Shown: positions 7,951 to 17,028 of the stretch, piece after piece | Layout of the letters: each line of letters starts with the position of its first letter | Numbering within the stretch: position 1 is the first letter of the stretch | NCBI GenBank assembly: GCA_045603485.1 | Contig: JAZUMF010000102.1 | Location: 1 to 54,025 of the forward strand | From: RGIG5952 sp045603485 | GTDB lineage: Bacteria; Verrucomicrobiota; Kiritimatiellia; RFP12; JAAYLN01 | Length of the DNA stretch: 54,025 bases | Direction: 5' to 3' | Translations under genes and position numbers: made by a program | Notes under the pieces: model-generated | The model's input: the letters and a program-made list of their open reading frames with translations, nothing else | Databases searched by the model: none | Told to the model about the DNA's origin: nothing

Positions 7951-8592
7951 TTATGCACGGCACTTCTTGACTAATTCTGCTGCTTCTTTTGCAAGTGCCT
8001 CTATTGTTGCAAAGTCGTTTGCCGCTAAAGCATCTTTGGGAACGAGCCAGGTACCTCCGCAGCAGACGATTTCCGGAACTGATAGATAATCTGCAACATT
8101 TGAGGGTTTTACTCCTCCTGTTGGCATGAACTTAACGCCGGTAAATCTGAATGCGCCAAGGAAATTTTTAATCATGTTTACGCCGCCTGCTGCTTCGGCT
8201 GGGAAGAATTTAACCATCTTGCAGCCAGCCGAGAGGGCTTGAGAGAGCTCACTTGCGGTAGCGATGCCTGGACACATTGGAAGACCGACTTCTTTTGCTG
8301 CCTGCATTACAGTTGGATCAAAGCCCGGGGCGACACCGAACTCTGCACCTGCCTCTTTGGCGGCACGAACCATTTCTGGCGTTAGGAGAGTACCGGCGCC
8401 TAGAACGGCACCAGGAACTTCTTTTTTAATTGCGGCGATTGCTGCTGGAGCTGCGGCGGTACGGAATGTTACCTCAAGAACGGGCAATCCGCCAGCAACG
8501 AGAGCGCGGGCCAATGGAACTGCCTTTGCCTCGTCTTCAATCACGATGACTGGGATGATGCCGGCTTTGCCTAATGTTTCAATCATATCCAT
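7951..8592 (-). CDS. eda: 2-keto-3-deoxy-6-phosphogluconate (KDPG) aldolase, 213 aa
   Basis: Splits KDPG into pyruvate and glyceraldehyde 3-phosphate, the last step of hexuronate and Entner-Doudoroff catabolism. A class I TIM-barrel aldolase with the proton-relay glutamate in EVTFRT (E40) and the Schiff-base lysine in KFFPAE (K129). GAGTLL and MPTGGV phosphate-binding loops are present. The length matches the family. The ATG at 8592 has AAGGAG 6 nt upstream. It follows kdgK by 16 bp and is the last gene of uxuA-kdgK-eda. Confidence 0.95.
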   Translation of the reverse strand: MDMIETLGKAGIIPVIVIEDEAKAVPLARALVAGGLPVLEVTFRTAAAPAAIAAIKKEVPGAVLGAGTLLTPEMVRAAKEAGAEFGVAPGFDPTVMQAAKEVGLPMCPGIATASELSQALSAGCKMVKFFPAEAAGGVNMIKNFLGAFRFTGVKFMPTGGVKPSNVADYLSVPEIVCCGGTWLVPKDALAANDFATIEALAKEAAELVKKCRA

Positions 8593-8608
8593 AAATCACT
8601 CCTTGAAT

Positions 8609-9712
8609 TTAACGGTCTACTCGTGCACTGCCACCGCCAACAAGCTTCTCAACATCGGCTTTTGTTGCCATTGATGTATCGCCGGGAGTTGTCATCGCAA
8701 GAGCACCATGAGCCGCTCCATAATTTACAGCCTTTTCCGCATCGTCAAAGGTAATAAAACCGTAGATTAGACCTGAAGCGAACGAATCACCGCCTCCGAC
8801 TCTATCGTAAATCTCAAGAGATGGGCGCTGAATTGACTGGTGAAGCTCGCCTTTATACCAGCAAATTGCACTCCAGTCGTTAACCGTGGCAGATTTAACG
8901 CTGCGGAGAGTTGTTGCAACGGCTTTGAAATTGGGATAGAGGGAAACGGCCTTTTGAATCATTTTCTTGAAGCCGTCGATTGGCAGGGTTGTCAAGTTTT
9001 CATCAACACCTTCGATTTCAATACCGAGGGCGGCTGTGAAATCTTCTTCGTTTCCAATCATTACATCAACATACTTGGCTATTTCGCGATTGACTTCTTG
9101 AGCCTTTGCCTGACCTCCAATTGACTTCCAAAGTGAAGGTCTGTAATTGAGGTCATAGCTTGTTATTGTGCCATACTTTTTGGCGGCTTTTAGGGCTTCA
9201 ATGGCGACTTCGGCTGTAGTTTCAGATAGTGCTGCGAAGATGCCTCCGGTATGGAACCAGCGGACGCCTTCTTTACCGAAAATCGTCTCCCAGTCAATCA
9301 TCCCGGGCTTGAGTTGAGAAACGGCTGTAAGTCCACGGTCTGCACAGCTGCGGGCACCGCGGCATCCAAAGCCTCGCTCGACAAAGTTGAGACCATTTCG
9401 AACTTCTCGACCAATGCCATCAAACTTTGCCCAGCTTATGTGCGAGGTGTCAACGCCGCCTTGCAACATAAAGTCTTCTACGAGTCGGCCAACCGGATTG
9501 TCGGCAAAGGCTGTTACGGCTGTGGTTTTTAATCCGAAGCAACGACGGAGTCCACGAACGACATTGTATTCGCCGCCGCCTTCCCAAACCTTGAACTCGC
9601 GTGCGGTATGTATGCGACCATCACCTGGATCGAGGCGAAGCATAATCTCACCAAGTGAAGCGGCATCCCACATACAGCTCCCGGCCGGCTTGATAGTAAG
9701 ACCTTCTGACAT
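8609..9712 (-). CDS. kdgK: 2-dehydro-3-deoxygluconokinase (KDG kinase), PfkB family, 367 aa
   Basis: Phosphorylates 2-keto-3-deoxygluconate to KDPG. A ribokinase-fold sugar kinase: N-terminal substrate lid with EGGGEYNVVRGL, and the C-terminal PfkB signature GGGDSFASG (306-314) with the catalytic base D309. It is about 50 residues longer than the E. coli enzyme, with an N-terminal extension and a longer tail. The gene lies 12 bp after uxuA and 16 bp before eda, so its substrate is very likely KDG made by UxuA, though PfkB enzymes are hard to separate by sequence. Confidence 0.9.
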   Translation of the reverse strand: MSEGLTIKPAGSCMWDAASLGEIMLRLDPGDGRIHTAREFKVWEGGGEYNVVRGLRRCFGLKTTAVTAFADNPVGRLVEDFMLQGGVDTSHISWAKFDGIGREVRNGLNFVERGFGCRGARSCADRGLTAVSQLKPGMIDWETIFGKEGVRWFHTGGIFAALSETTAEVAIEALKAAKKYGTITSYDLNYRPSLWKSIGGQAKAQEVNREIAKYVDVMIGNEEDFTAALGIEIEGVDENLTTLPIDGFKKMIQKAVSLYPNFKAVATTLRSVKSATVNDWSAICWYKGELHQSIQRPSLEIYDRVGGGDSFASGLIYGFITFDDAEKAVNYGAAHGALAMTTPGDTSMATKADVEKLVGGGSARVDR

Positions 9713-9724
9713 AAAAACTCCTTA

Positions 9725-10900
9725 TTACACTCTTCCGAGTTTCAACTCATGTTCAATACCGTATGCGAGACCACGAAGCTCTGCGAGGCCTACGAGACGG
9801 CCGCCGTAATCATATCCGCTGTAGCTTTTGCGTGCACGGTCAATCTCTAGGTGACGACCATGGTCTGGACGGAATACTATGCCTTCTCCGCGACGAGCTT
9901 CTTCGATAAGAATCTCTTTAACGAGGCTAATCATATCAACCTTGCCGATTAGATGTGACTCGGACTCGTGGAAGAAGCCTCTGCGAATATGACGAATATT
10001 GCGAAGATGGCAGAAGTAGACGCGCTTTGCAAACTCCTTAAAGATAGCAACCTCATTGTTGTATGGGCTACCGCCAAGAGAACCTGTGCAAAGTGTAAGA
10101 CCGATGTTTGGTGAAGGACACTCGCTATACATGCGCCTAATATCGGTGGCATTGGAGAGGATTCGTGGTAAGCCAAAAATCGGATGAGGGGGATCGTCTG
10201 GGTGGATTGCCATGCGAACACCCGTCTCTTCGAGAACCGGAGTAATCTCATTGAGGAATCCATACATATGGGCGCGCAATGCCGCTTCGCCGATATCCTT
10301 GTAGGTTTCAAGCTGCTCGAGGAACTGCTGAGGAGTTAAATCATCGACGGTACCAGGAAGACCGAGAAGAATTGACTTTTCAATTCTTGAGCGTTGCGAC
10401 GGTGAGCATTTTTCCCAAAGAATTTTGGCCCTGTCAATGGTCTCTTCGTCATAATCGCGATGTGCATTGGGGCGCTTTAGGGAGTACATATCAAATGCGG
10501 CTACCTCACAATGGTCATAGCAGAGAACATCTGAACCGTCCTCTAGCATAAGAGCGAGATTGCTGCGCGTCCAGTCGAGAACTGGCATGAAATTGTAGCA
10601 GACGGTTTTTATACCACATTCGCCGAGGTTGCGAATTGTCTGCTTGTAATTTTCAATATATTCTTTCCACTTTCCTGTTCTTTTTTTGATATCTTCGTGA
10701 ACAGGCACAGACTCGACGACACTCCAAACCATACCAGCTTTTTTTACATCAGCTGCCATGGCTTTTATCTCTTCAACCGGCCATATTTCACCAGGTCGAC
10801 GATTGTAAAGTGCCGAAACTACATCTGTGACCCCAGCCTGACGAATTTCACGCAACGAAATTGCGTCAGTTTGACCATACCATCTCCATCCAGCTTTCAT
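9725..10900 (-). CDS. uxuA: Mannonate dehydratase, 391 aa
   Basis: Converts D-mannonate to 2-keto-3-deoxygluconate in glucuronate degradation; a Mn/Fe-dependent TIM-barrel enzyme. Typical segments are the N-terminus MKAGWRWYG, ALYNRRPGEIWP, YNFMPVLDWTRS, the metal-site region IHPDDPP (about 235-241) and YFCHLRNI (about 295). AGGAAG lies 5 nt before the ATG. It heads a three-gene operon with a recognisable promoter. The upstream steps (uronate isomerase UxaC and mannonate oxidoreductase UxuB) are not in the window. Confidence 0.95.
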   Translation of the reverse strand: MKAGWRWYGQTDAISLREIRQAGVTDVVSALYNRRPGEIWPVEEIKAMAADVKKAGMVWSVVESVPVHEDIKKRTGKWKEYIENYKQTIRNLGECGIKTVCYNFMPVLDWTRSNLALMLEDGSDVLCYDHCEVAAFDMYSLKRPNAHRDYDEETIDRAKILWEKCSPSQRSRIEKSILLGLPGTVDDLTPQQFLEQLETYKDIGEAALRAHMYGFLNEITPVLEETGVRMAIHPDDPPHPIFGLPRILSNATDIRRMYSECPSPNIGLTLCTGSLGGSPYNNEVAIFKEFAKRVYFCHLRNIRHIRRGFFHESESHLIGKVDMISLVKEILIEEARRGEGIVFRPDHGRHLEIDRARKSYSGYDYGGRLVGLAELRGLAYGIEHELKLGRV

Positions 10901-10950
10901 CTGACTTCCTTTGCAAAAAATGCCTTAATAATAGATAAATCGTTATCTTA

Positions 10951-10980
10951 ATTATATCATTTTATACGCATCTCTTTCAA
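10951..10980 (-). promoter_or_regulatory. Promoter of uxuA-kdgK-eda
   Basis: On the minus strand: -35 TTGAAA (10975-10980), 18-bp spacer, -10 TATAAT (10951-10956), about 50 bp before the uxuA ATG. The -35 lies inside a small hairpin (GCATCTCTT / AAGAGATGC around 10968-10987), which could be an operator or a weak terminator of the gene upstream. Confidence 0.6.
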
Positions 10981-11010
10981 GAGATGCCTTTATTTATCGC
11001 TGTTTTATGG

Positions 11011-12786
11011 CTATTTCGCGATCTTTGAGGCACAGAGTCGAAGGCCGACAGTAATATTTCTATAGTTGGGGTTGCCTTTAGCCTTACTACCTACCATACA
11101 ATCAACTGCAACAGAATTCCAACTGCCGCCGCAATAAATACGACAAACACCGTCGCTGGAGACAGTCCACTCGGATACATTGCCTATCATATCGTATAAA
11201 CCAAAGGCATTGCAATCCTTATTTCCTATTGGATGAGTTGTAGAACTGGAATTGACGAGAAAATAGGAGACTGTATTTAAGGTATCGTCTGTAATTTCAG
11301 TACCATCTGCAAGTTTGCAATATGCACCGGTAGCTCCTGCACGACACGCATATTCCCATTCTTCTTGAGTAGGAAAACGATATTTTAGCCCAGACGCCTT
11401 CACCTCTGGTAAACTATTGAGTTTTTCCAAGAATCTCTGACAAGCATTCCATGATACACACTCAACTGGTCTATTAAAATCTCCTGTGAAGTATGAAGGA
11501 TTATATCCCATAACATCACTCCAAAGTTGTTGTGTAACCTCATACTTTGACATCAGATAATTCTTGCCTGGGATTGATGTCATTGACAAATTCAAATCTG
11601 ATACAGACTTCTTGTGAACAGTATGCAATACGCCAAGATTAAATTGTGCTTTAACTTCTCCTTGCTCTGCAGACTTGCGATACCACTCAACAGCTTTACT
11701 AACATCCTTGGCAACTCCAAGTCCATTCGCGTACATTACACCAAGATTATACTGAGCATCGGCATTTCCGCTCTCCGCGGACTTACTGATAAAAGCAAAT
11801 GCTTTACTGTAATCTTTTGCAACTCCAAGACCTTTCGCATACATTACACCAAGATTAAACTGCGCCTCAGCTTCCCCTTGTTCTGCAGACTTGCGATACC
11901 ATTCAACAGCTTTACTAACATCCTTGGCAACTCCAAGTCCATTCGCATACATTACGCCAAGATTAAATTGTGCATCGGCATCTCCTTGTTCTGCAGACTC
12001 ACTCAAAAATACAAAAGCTTTTTCGTAATTCCTCTCTACCCCCTCACCTTTCAAATACATTTTACCTAAGTTGTACTTTGCAAATCTAACTGGCAATAAT
12101 TCATTACATTCTAAAGCCTGATTGAACAACTCAAGGGCCTTATTATAATCTTTTTCTACACTCTCGCCTTTTAAATACATTTCACCCAAGTTACATAATG
12201 CAGCACAATCACCCAATTCTGCTGACTTACTGTATAACTCAAAGGCTTTGGTTAGGTCTTTGGCGACTCCTTTGCCGTCATAATACATCTTGGCAAGAAA
12301 AAAATACAAATACTTATCCTCAAGCTCTTTTGCGGAGCATTTATTGAGCGCATCAAACGCAATTTTATATAATTCTTCAGCCTTGACTCTGTCTTTTTTG
12401 CATCCAATACCATTCTCGTACATTCGGGCAAGAGAATATAAACTTGGAGGATAGCGTTGCTCCGCCGCTTTTCTCATCCACTTAAACGCTTTGATAAAAT
12501 CTTTTTCTATTCCTTCCCCATTCTCATAGTTTATGGCGAGATTGTGTTGCGCCACAGCATCGCCTTGTTCAGCCGCTTTCATAAACCAGTATGTCGCCTT
12601 TTCAATATCTGTCTCTACACCTTCCCCTGTAATATAATAAACTGCCATATTAACTTGTGCGTCAACAGATCCTTGCTCGGCGGCCATTCTGAAATATTTT
12701 ATATTATCGGGCTCATCGCAAATAGCATAAAATAAAGGGCTGCAAATGAAGAACATTAAAACGCTTACTCTAGTATATATCGTCAT
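11011..12786 (-). CDS. Exported Sel1-repeat protein with FGE-sulfatase-like domain, 591 aa
   Basis: A secretory signal peptide (hydrophobic SVLMFFICSPLFYAIC) is followed by about ten Sel1-like repeats (roughly 25-395; consensus AEQGDAxAQFNLGVMYxxG, 36 residues each), then a formylglycine-generating-enzyme/SUMF1-like domain (about 405-590: KYEVTQQLWSDVMGYNP, FPTQEEWEYACRAG, GLYDMIGNVSEW, GLRLC). Sel1 repeats bind partner proteins. FGE-like domains in such proteins are usually structural or C-type-lectin-like rather than true sulfatase activators, and the paired active-site cysteines are not obvious here. Function unknown; probably periplasmic or surface. It is 18 bp downstream of the glycerate kinase gene and likely cotranscribed. 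Four repeats are nearly identical in DNA, showing recent internal duplication. The start has no good ribosome-binding site. Confidence 0.8.
   Translation of the reverse strand: MTIYTRVSVLMFFICSPLFYAICDEPDNIKYFRMAAEQGSVDAQVNMAVYYITGEGVETDIEKATYWFMKAAEQGDAVAQHNLAINYENGEGIEKDFIKAFKWMRKAAEQRYPPSLYSLARMYENGIGCKKDRVKAEELYKIAFDALNKCSAKELEDKYLYFFLAKMYYDGKGVAKDLTKAFELYSKSAELGDCAALCNLGEMYLKGESVEKDYNKALELFNQALECNELLPVRFAKYNLGKMYLKGEGVERNYEKAFVFLSESAEQGDADAQFNLGVMYANGLGVAKDVSKAVEWYRKSAEQGEAEAQFNLGVMYAKGLGVAKDYSKAFAFISKSAESGNADAQYNLGVMYANGLGVAKDVSKAVEWYRKSAEQGEVKAQFNLGVLHTVHKKSVSDLNLSMTSIPGKNYLMSKYEVTQQLWSDVMGYNPSYFTGDFNRPVECVSWNACQRFLEKLNSLPEVKASGLKYRFPTQEEWEYACRAGATGAYCKLADGTEITDDTLNTVSYFLVNSSSTTHPIGNKDCNAFGLYDMIGNVSEWTVSSDGVCRIYCGGSWNSVAVDCMVGSKAKGNPNYRNITVGLRLCASKIAK
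11641..12072 (-). repeat. 216-bp tandem duplication inside the Sel1 gene
   Basis: Two 216-bp units (72 codons, two Sel1 repeats each) lie in tandem; for example the block around 11671 recurs at 11887 with few differences. Both units encode VSKAVEWYRKSAEQGE and NLGVMYANGLGVAKD. The reading frame is kept. Confidence 0.8.
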
Positions 12787-12804
12787 ATTGCAAATCGTTC
12801 GCTC

Positions 12805-13965
12805 TTATAAATGCTCGAGGAAAACTAAACGGGCTGTTTCTTCTGCCGCTTTAGATATGCGGTCATGGGCGCCCTTACCGGGATTCATCGGGTCAAAGAA
12901 TCCGTGAGAAATGGGGACGACCGCATCAATGCCAATCTTATGAACCGCCTCGTACCCATCACCGACGCAGCCGCAAATAGCGATACAGTCGACACCTTCT
13001 TTTTTAGCGGCTGCCGCTACTCCTGCCGGGGTTTTACCATTTACTGTTTGCGAATCGAGGCGTCCTTCGCCCGTTATCACAAGATTGCAGCCTTTGATTT
13101 TATCGCGCAGGCCAACGCTTTTCGCTATAATCTCGACTCCTCGCTTTAACCTTGCTCCGCAAAATGCACTAAGTCCAAAACCTAGCCCGCCTGCAGCTCC
13201 CGCTCCGGGCGCCAAGGGCGAGAAATCATTCTTTTGCGACAATGTACCGAGAACAACCTTTCCAAAATTTTCCAATGCGGCATCTAGCTTTTTGACATCG
13301 GCTTTGGACGCTCCCTTTTGGGGTCCATAAACTGCCGACGCACCATTTTCGCCGCACAACGGATTTGTCACATCGCACGCCACTTCAAATTTCACCTTTT
13401 TTATGCGGCTGTCAAAATTCGTCATATCTATTGAAGCCAAACTCGAAAGTGCCTCACCGCCCGGAGGAAGACCGCGACCGTGCTTATCCAAGAGCCGCGC
13501 GCCAAGCGCTGCCGCCATGCCTGCGCCGCCATCATTTGTTGCACTGCCGCCTATACCGAGAATAATGTGGCGAGACCCTAAATCCAGCGCGGCACGAATC
13601 AACTCTCCCGTCCCGTATGTTGAAGTGACAAGAGGATTTCGCTCGTCGTGTCTCAAAAGAGGAAGTCCGCTTGCCGCCGCCATTTCCAAAACAGCGGTTT
13701 TAGATGGTTCATCGTAAGCGAATGTCGCATCAACAGGGCGACCTAATGGATCAGAGACAGTGACTGTAATACGCTTTGCGTTTTTTGCTGCAGCCCATGC
13801 GTCAACGGTCCCTTCCCCGCCGTCCGCCATGGGGATTTGCACAATCCCAGCCTTTGGGAAAACTCTACGGATACCATCGGCAATAGCCTTGGCGACACCG
13901 GCAGCATCAAGCGCGCCTTTGAATGAGTCGGGAGCAATAGCGATAACTGGAAATAATTTTTTCAT
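12805..13965 (-). CDS. Glycerate kinase (GarK/GlxK type), 386 aa
   Basis: Phosphorylates D-glycerate, usually to 2-phosphoglycerate in this family. Family features are the N-terminus IAPDSFKGALDA, PMADGGEGTVDA, GIGGSATNDGGAGMAAALG, the internal GAGAAGGLGFGL and ITGEGRLDSQTVNGKTP. The length is normal. The ATG at 13965 is preferred to a TTG at 13971. Neither has a Shine-Dalgarno, but an extended -10 (TGC-TATTAT, 13973-13981) ends only 7 nt before the ATG, so the message is probably leaderless. It is divergent from the mannose-1-phosphate guanylyltransferase gene and followed by the Sel1/FGE gene. Confidence 0.93.
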   Translation of the reverse strand: MKKLFPVIAIAPDSFKGALDAAGVAKAIADGIRRVFPKAGIVQIPMADGGEGTVDAWAAAKNAKRITVTVSDPLGRPVDATFAYDEPSKTAVLEMAAASGLPLLRHDERNPLVTSTYGTGELIRAALDLGSRHIILGIGGSATNDGGAGMAAALGARLLDKHGRGLPPGGEALSSLASIDMTNFDSRIKKVKFEVACDVTNPLCGENGASAVYGPQKGASKADVKKLDAALENFGKVVLGTLSQKNDFSPLAPGAGAAGGLGFGLSAFCGARLKRGVEIIAKSVGLRDKIKGCNLVITGEGRLDSQTVNGKTPAGVAAAAKKEGVDCIAICGCVGDGYEAVHKIGIDAVVPISHGFFDPMNPGKGAHDRISKAAEETARLVFLEHL

Positions 13966-13972
13966 ACTCAAA

Positions 13973-13981
13973 ATAATAGCA
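13973..13981 (-). promoter_or_regulatory. Extended -10 promoter directly before glycerate kinase
   Basis: TGC-TATTAT on the minus strand, 7 nt before the ATG at 13965. The expected transcription start falls on or beside the start codon. Confidence 0.5.
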
Positions 13982-13996
13982 AAGTAGGAAAACTTT

Positions 13997-14005
13997 TGCT
14001 ATGAT
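13997..14005 (+). promoter_or_regulatory. Extended -10 promoter directly before mannose-1-P guanylyltransferase
   Basis: TGC-TATGAT, 9 nt before the ATG at 14015, with no Shine-Dalgarno between. It mirrors the divergent glycerate kinase promoter 16 bp away. Confidence 0.5.
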
Positions 14006-14014
14006 TGTTTTATT

Positions 14015-15103
14015 ATGAACAATCACGCATACGCAGTTATATTGGCAGGAGGAAGCGGAGAACGCTTTTGGCCCTTAAGTACACAATCCCGTCCTAAACA
14101 ATTTGTTTCGCTCTTTGGAGGTCGTGCGCTTATACGCCATGCTGTCGATAGATTGGAGGGACTAATCCCTCCTGAGCGTATAATAATAATTACGGCGGCG
14201 AATCTTGTTGAGCCTTCTGCCGCTGCTTGCGACTGTCTTCCAAGAGAAAACATTATAGGCGAGCCATGCCGCCGAGACACTGCGGCTGCCTGCGCACTTG
14301 CCTGCGGAATTGTCGCGGCTCGCGACCCGGAAGGCATTGCGATAATCTTAACCGCAGATCAGATTATGACCGAGGTTGACACCTTTAGGCAGCTTCTTGC
14401 CGACTCTGTTGAGATTGCCAGGGACGACGGAGTGATTGTCACAATAGGAATTGAACCAGACTATCCAGCAACGGGCTTTGGCTATATTGAGGCTGCAGAC
14501 ACTTTACAAAGTGAGACGAAAACGGTCTTTAGAAGAGCCATGCGTTATGTTGAAAAGCCCGATCTTGAAACTGCAAAGGAATATCTTGCAACCGGCAATT
14601 TCTATTGGAATGCAGGTATGTTCATCTGGTCTGTCAAGACAATGGCAGACGCGGTTATGAAAAATGTACCAGGTCTGGAGCCGTTGCTGACATTGCCCTC
14701 AAAGGTTGAGAGCCAAGAAGAGTTGATTGCAAAATTAGCAGAGGTTTATCCCGATTTGATCAAGATTTCAGTTGATTATGCCATAATGGAGCACCATAAA
14801 AAAATCATTATGGCAAAGGGCTCCTTTGGATGGGATGATGTCGGCTCATGGCCATCTGTTTCGAACCATCTTCCCGTAGACCAAAATGGCAATGCGACAT
14901 CTGGCAAGGTGGAGCTGCTTGACAGCAAGGACAATATTGTCATCTCTGACGGCAATCGCTTGACCGCAATCATAGGGCTTGAAGATATTGTGGTCGCACA
15001 AACCGCAAATGCAACTCTCGTCTGTCCTAAATCACGAGCTCAAGAACTTAAAAAGCTCGTAAGTCAGATTGCCGCCCGCGAGGACGGCAAGGACTTCGTC
15101 TGA
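14015..15103 (+). CDS. manC: Mannose-1-phosphate guanylyltransferase, 362 aa
   Basis: Makes GDP-mannose from GTP and mannose 1-phosphate. The nucleotidyltransferase signature LAGGSGERFWPLS is at 11-23, followed by RPKQF; the metal-binding LTADQIM (about 113), GIEPDYPATGFGYIE and RYVEKPD are also typical. It is the short form without the C-terminal isomerase domain of bifunctional enzymes; a separate mannose-6-phosphate isomerase gene lies 1.9 kb away on the other strand. It converges with the AEC transporter gene, with only 2 bp between the stop codons. Likely leaderless. Confidence 0.92.
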   Translation: MNNHAYAVILAGGSGERFWPLSTQSRPKQFVSLFGGRALIRHAVDRLEGLIPPERIIIITAANLVEPSAAACDCLPRENIIGEPCRRDTAAACALACGIVAARDPEGIAIILTADQIMTEVDTFRQLLADSVEIARDDGVIVTIGIEPDYPATGFGYIEAADTLQSETKTVFRRAMRYVEKPDLETAKEYLATGNFYWNAGMFIWSVKTMADAVMKNVPGLEPLLTLPSKVESQEELIAKLAEVYPDLIKISVDYAIMEHHKKIIMAKGSFGWDDVGSWPSVSNHLPVDQNGNATSGKVELLDSKDNIVISDGNRLTAIIGLEDIVVAQTANATLVCPKSRAQELKKLVSQIAAREDGKDFV

Positions 15104-15105
15104 TA

Positions 15106-16056
15106 TTATCTTGCTAAAAATGTCTCTGCCAATGCAACGACCAGAGGCATTGTCAGTGCAGAGAGTAGTGTTGACAAGGAAACTATCTCTACGCTTAAGG
15201 GCACATCCCTATTGTGCTGTACGGCAAACATTGTCGTAATTGCGGCGGTGGGGGCTGACGCGGCGATTACTGTAGCGACAAGCAATGTGCGGTTCCACTC
15301 TCTACCACCGCAAATCCACAAAAGAACTACGAGTAGCAATGGTGCGACGACGAGGCGTAAGAATGTTGCAAACAAGGCCTTGCCGTCTCTGAAGATTCCA
15401 AGTAGCTTTGTACCTGCCAGGTGATAACCAATTACAATCATCGCCATAGGCGTGTTGAGATTTGAAATATGCTTGCACGGATCGGCTATAAGGGCAGGAA
15501 GCCGTATTTCAAGCAAAAACAATGACATCGCAGCGGCGATTCCCAATATGCCCGGGTTTAGCAAGATGCGGCGAAGCGTAAATGTTCGCGTCTCACCCGT
15601 CATAAGCCAAAGACCGAATGTCCAGCAGAGCAACTGAAATATTCCAACGACAACCGCACCGCAAAAAACGCCGTCTTCTCCCAGCACAGCTTGCTGAAGC
15701 GGCAACGACATGAAACCTGCATTTGTAAAGACGACGGAGAACCTTAGAACTATTTCTCGGGATTTGTCGCTATCATGGATAAAAAGAAAGGCTAACGCGA
15801 TGCTTATCGCATGAAAAACGATTCCTATTACTGCTGAGGCGCCAACCATTCGCAATTGCTCGCTTGAGCAATCGCGCTGAAACGACACGACGAGCAGACA
15901 AAAGGTAACAAATGTCAACAGGAAGGTCGTTATGCCTCGAATCGACTCGTCGTTGAACATCTTTGAAATGCGAGTCAGCGCACCAATTGCAATAAGTAAA
16001 AAGAGGATTACGACCTGTCCGCCGACGGCGCAAAAATTTTCAAAAAAAGCACTCAT
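15106..16056 (-). CDS. AEC-family transporter (auxin efflux carrier type), 316 aa
   Basis: An integral membrane protein with about ten hydrophobic segments in two five-helix halves. Bacterial members of this family carry malate, malonate or other organic acids; the substrate here cannot be told. Typical pieces are FLLIAIGALTRISKMF near the N-terminus, NAGFMSLPLQQAVLGEDG and AASAPTAAITTMFAVQHN in the second half. Its ATG overlaps the amidase stop codon (ATGA at 16053-16056), so translation is coupled. It is last in a long minus-strand run. Confidence 0.85.
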   Translation of the reverse strand: MSAFFENFCAVGGQVVILFLLIAIGALTRISKMFNDESIRGITTFLLTFVTFCLLVVSFQRDCSSEQLRMVGASAVIGIVFHAISIALAFLFIHDSDKSREIVLRFSVVFTNAGFMSLPLQQAVLGEDGVFCGAVVVGIFQLLCWTFGLWLMTGETRTFTLRRILLNPGILGIAAAMSLFLLEIRLPALIADPCKHISNLNTPMAMIVIGYHLAGTKLLGIFRDGKALFATFLRLVVAPLLLVVLLWICGGREWNRTLLVATVIAASAPTAAITTMFAVQHNRDVPLSVEIVSLSTLLSALTMPLVVALAETFLAR

Positions 16057-17024
16057 TTGTCGCCATCCTTTCGCATGGCACGGCGCATATACTCAATGAC
16101 ACCTTCTGAAATAGCCTTTGCGATTCTTTCTCGAAATCTGGGACTTGCAAGACTTTGAGCCTCTGCGCCATTTGACAGAAAACCGGTTTCAATCAGAACT
16201 GCCGGGCATGGAGCCTGCCTAAGAACCTGAAAGCGTGCATGCTTAAAGCCCCTATCCTCAAAATCTTTTCGCTTGGGCAGCTTGCTATGAATGTAATACC
16301 CTAGAATTGAACTATCGTGGTCATAGGCATTTCCCGGACGCTCTTTAGCTTGAATGGTTCCGCCTGCCGATGTAGATTCATAGCCAGCCAAGGTCAAGGA
16401 AAAGGTTTCGGGACCTCGCGCACTGGCGCCGCCTGTTGTATTGGCATGAATGCTTACAAAGATGTCAGCCTTTTGGCTCGCAGCCAAATTGGAGCGTTCC
16501 CCCAATGTCAAAAAGACATCATTTGTCCGCGAAAAACAGACACTTGCACCTGCCGCTTCAAGATATGCTCCCAGCCTCTCTGAAATATCGAGAACGAGGT
16601 CTTTTTCAAGCTGACCGTTGATTTTTGACACTGCCCCGCCGTCCTCTCCACCATGGCCTGGATCGATAAAGACTCTAAAGGTTTCACCTGTGACGGCAGT
16701 GGGAGTACCCTTTAGAATTGGCTCGATAAAACGCAACACATCCGCGTCGGCAAGCGTCAGCACTTTCTTATAATCGGGATTCGCAACGCCATTAAACCAA
16801 AGCGTAGTGCCATTTAACGAGGCCTTTCGATAGCCTGGTTTAATGACAAGTGAATTTGTACCGTCGGTAATCGTCACAAGATTAGTAAGATTTTCACATT
16901 CCGTAAGACCTAATCTTTTTTGTACCGCCGACAATGACCACTCAGCGCCGTAACCCGACGCTGCGATAAATGCGAAAAGCACCCCAATAGCAATTCTTCT
17001 TACTGTATTAAAAAAATCTTGCAT
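16053..17024 (-). CDS. N-acetylmuramoyl-L-alanine amidase (Amidase_3), 323 aa
   Basis: Zinc hydrolase that cuts the bond between MurNAc and L-Ala in peptidoglycan. A signal peptide (AIGVLFAFIAASGYGAEW) sends it to the periplasm. A small domain at about 30-115, reminiscent of copper-amine-oxidase N-like or AMIN modules, precedes the catalytic domain. Zinc ligands and catalytic residues are visible: DPGHGGEDGGA (first His), the Glu in QLEKDLVLD, FVSIHAN (second His) and LIETGFLSN (Glu). Like AmiC it acts in cell separation in known cases. It lies 4 bp after manA without a clear Shine-Dalgarno, suggesting coupled translation. Confidence 0.92.
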   Translation of the reverse strand: MQDFFNTVRRIAIGVLFAFIAASGYGAEWSLSAVQKRLGLTECENLTNLVTITDGTNSLVIKPGYRKASLNGTTLWFNGVANPDYKKVLTLADADVLRFIEPILKGTPTAVTGETFRVFIDPGHGGEDGGAVSKINGQLEKDLVLDISERLGAYLEAAGASVCFSRTNDVFLTLGERSNLAASQKADIFVSIHANTTGGASARGPETFSLTLAGYESTSAGGTIQAKERPGNAYDHDSSILGYYIHSKLPKRKDFEDRGFKHARFQVLRQAPCPAVLIETGFLSNGAEAQSLASPRFRERIAKAISEGVIEYMRRAMRKDGDK

Positions 17025-17028
17025 AAAG

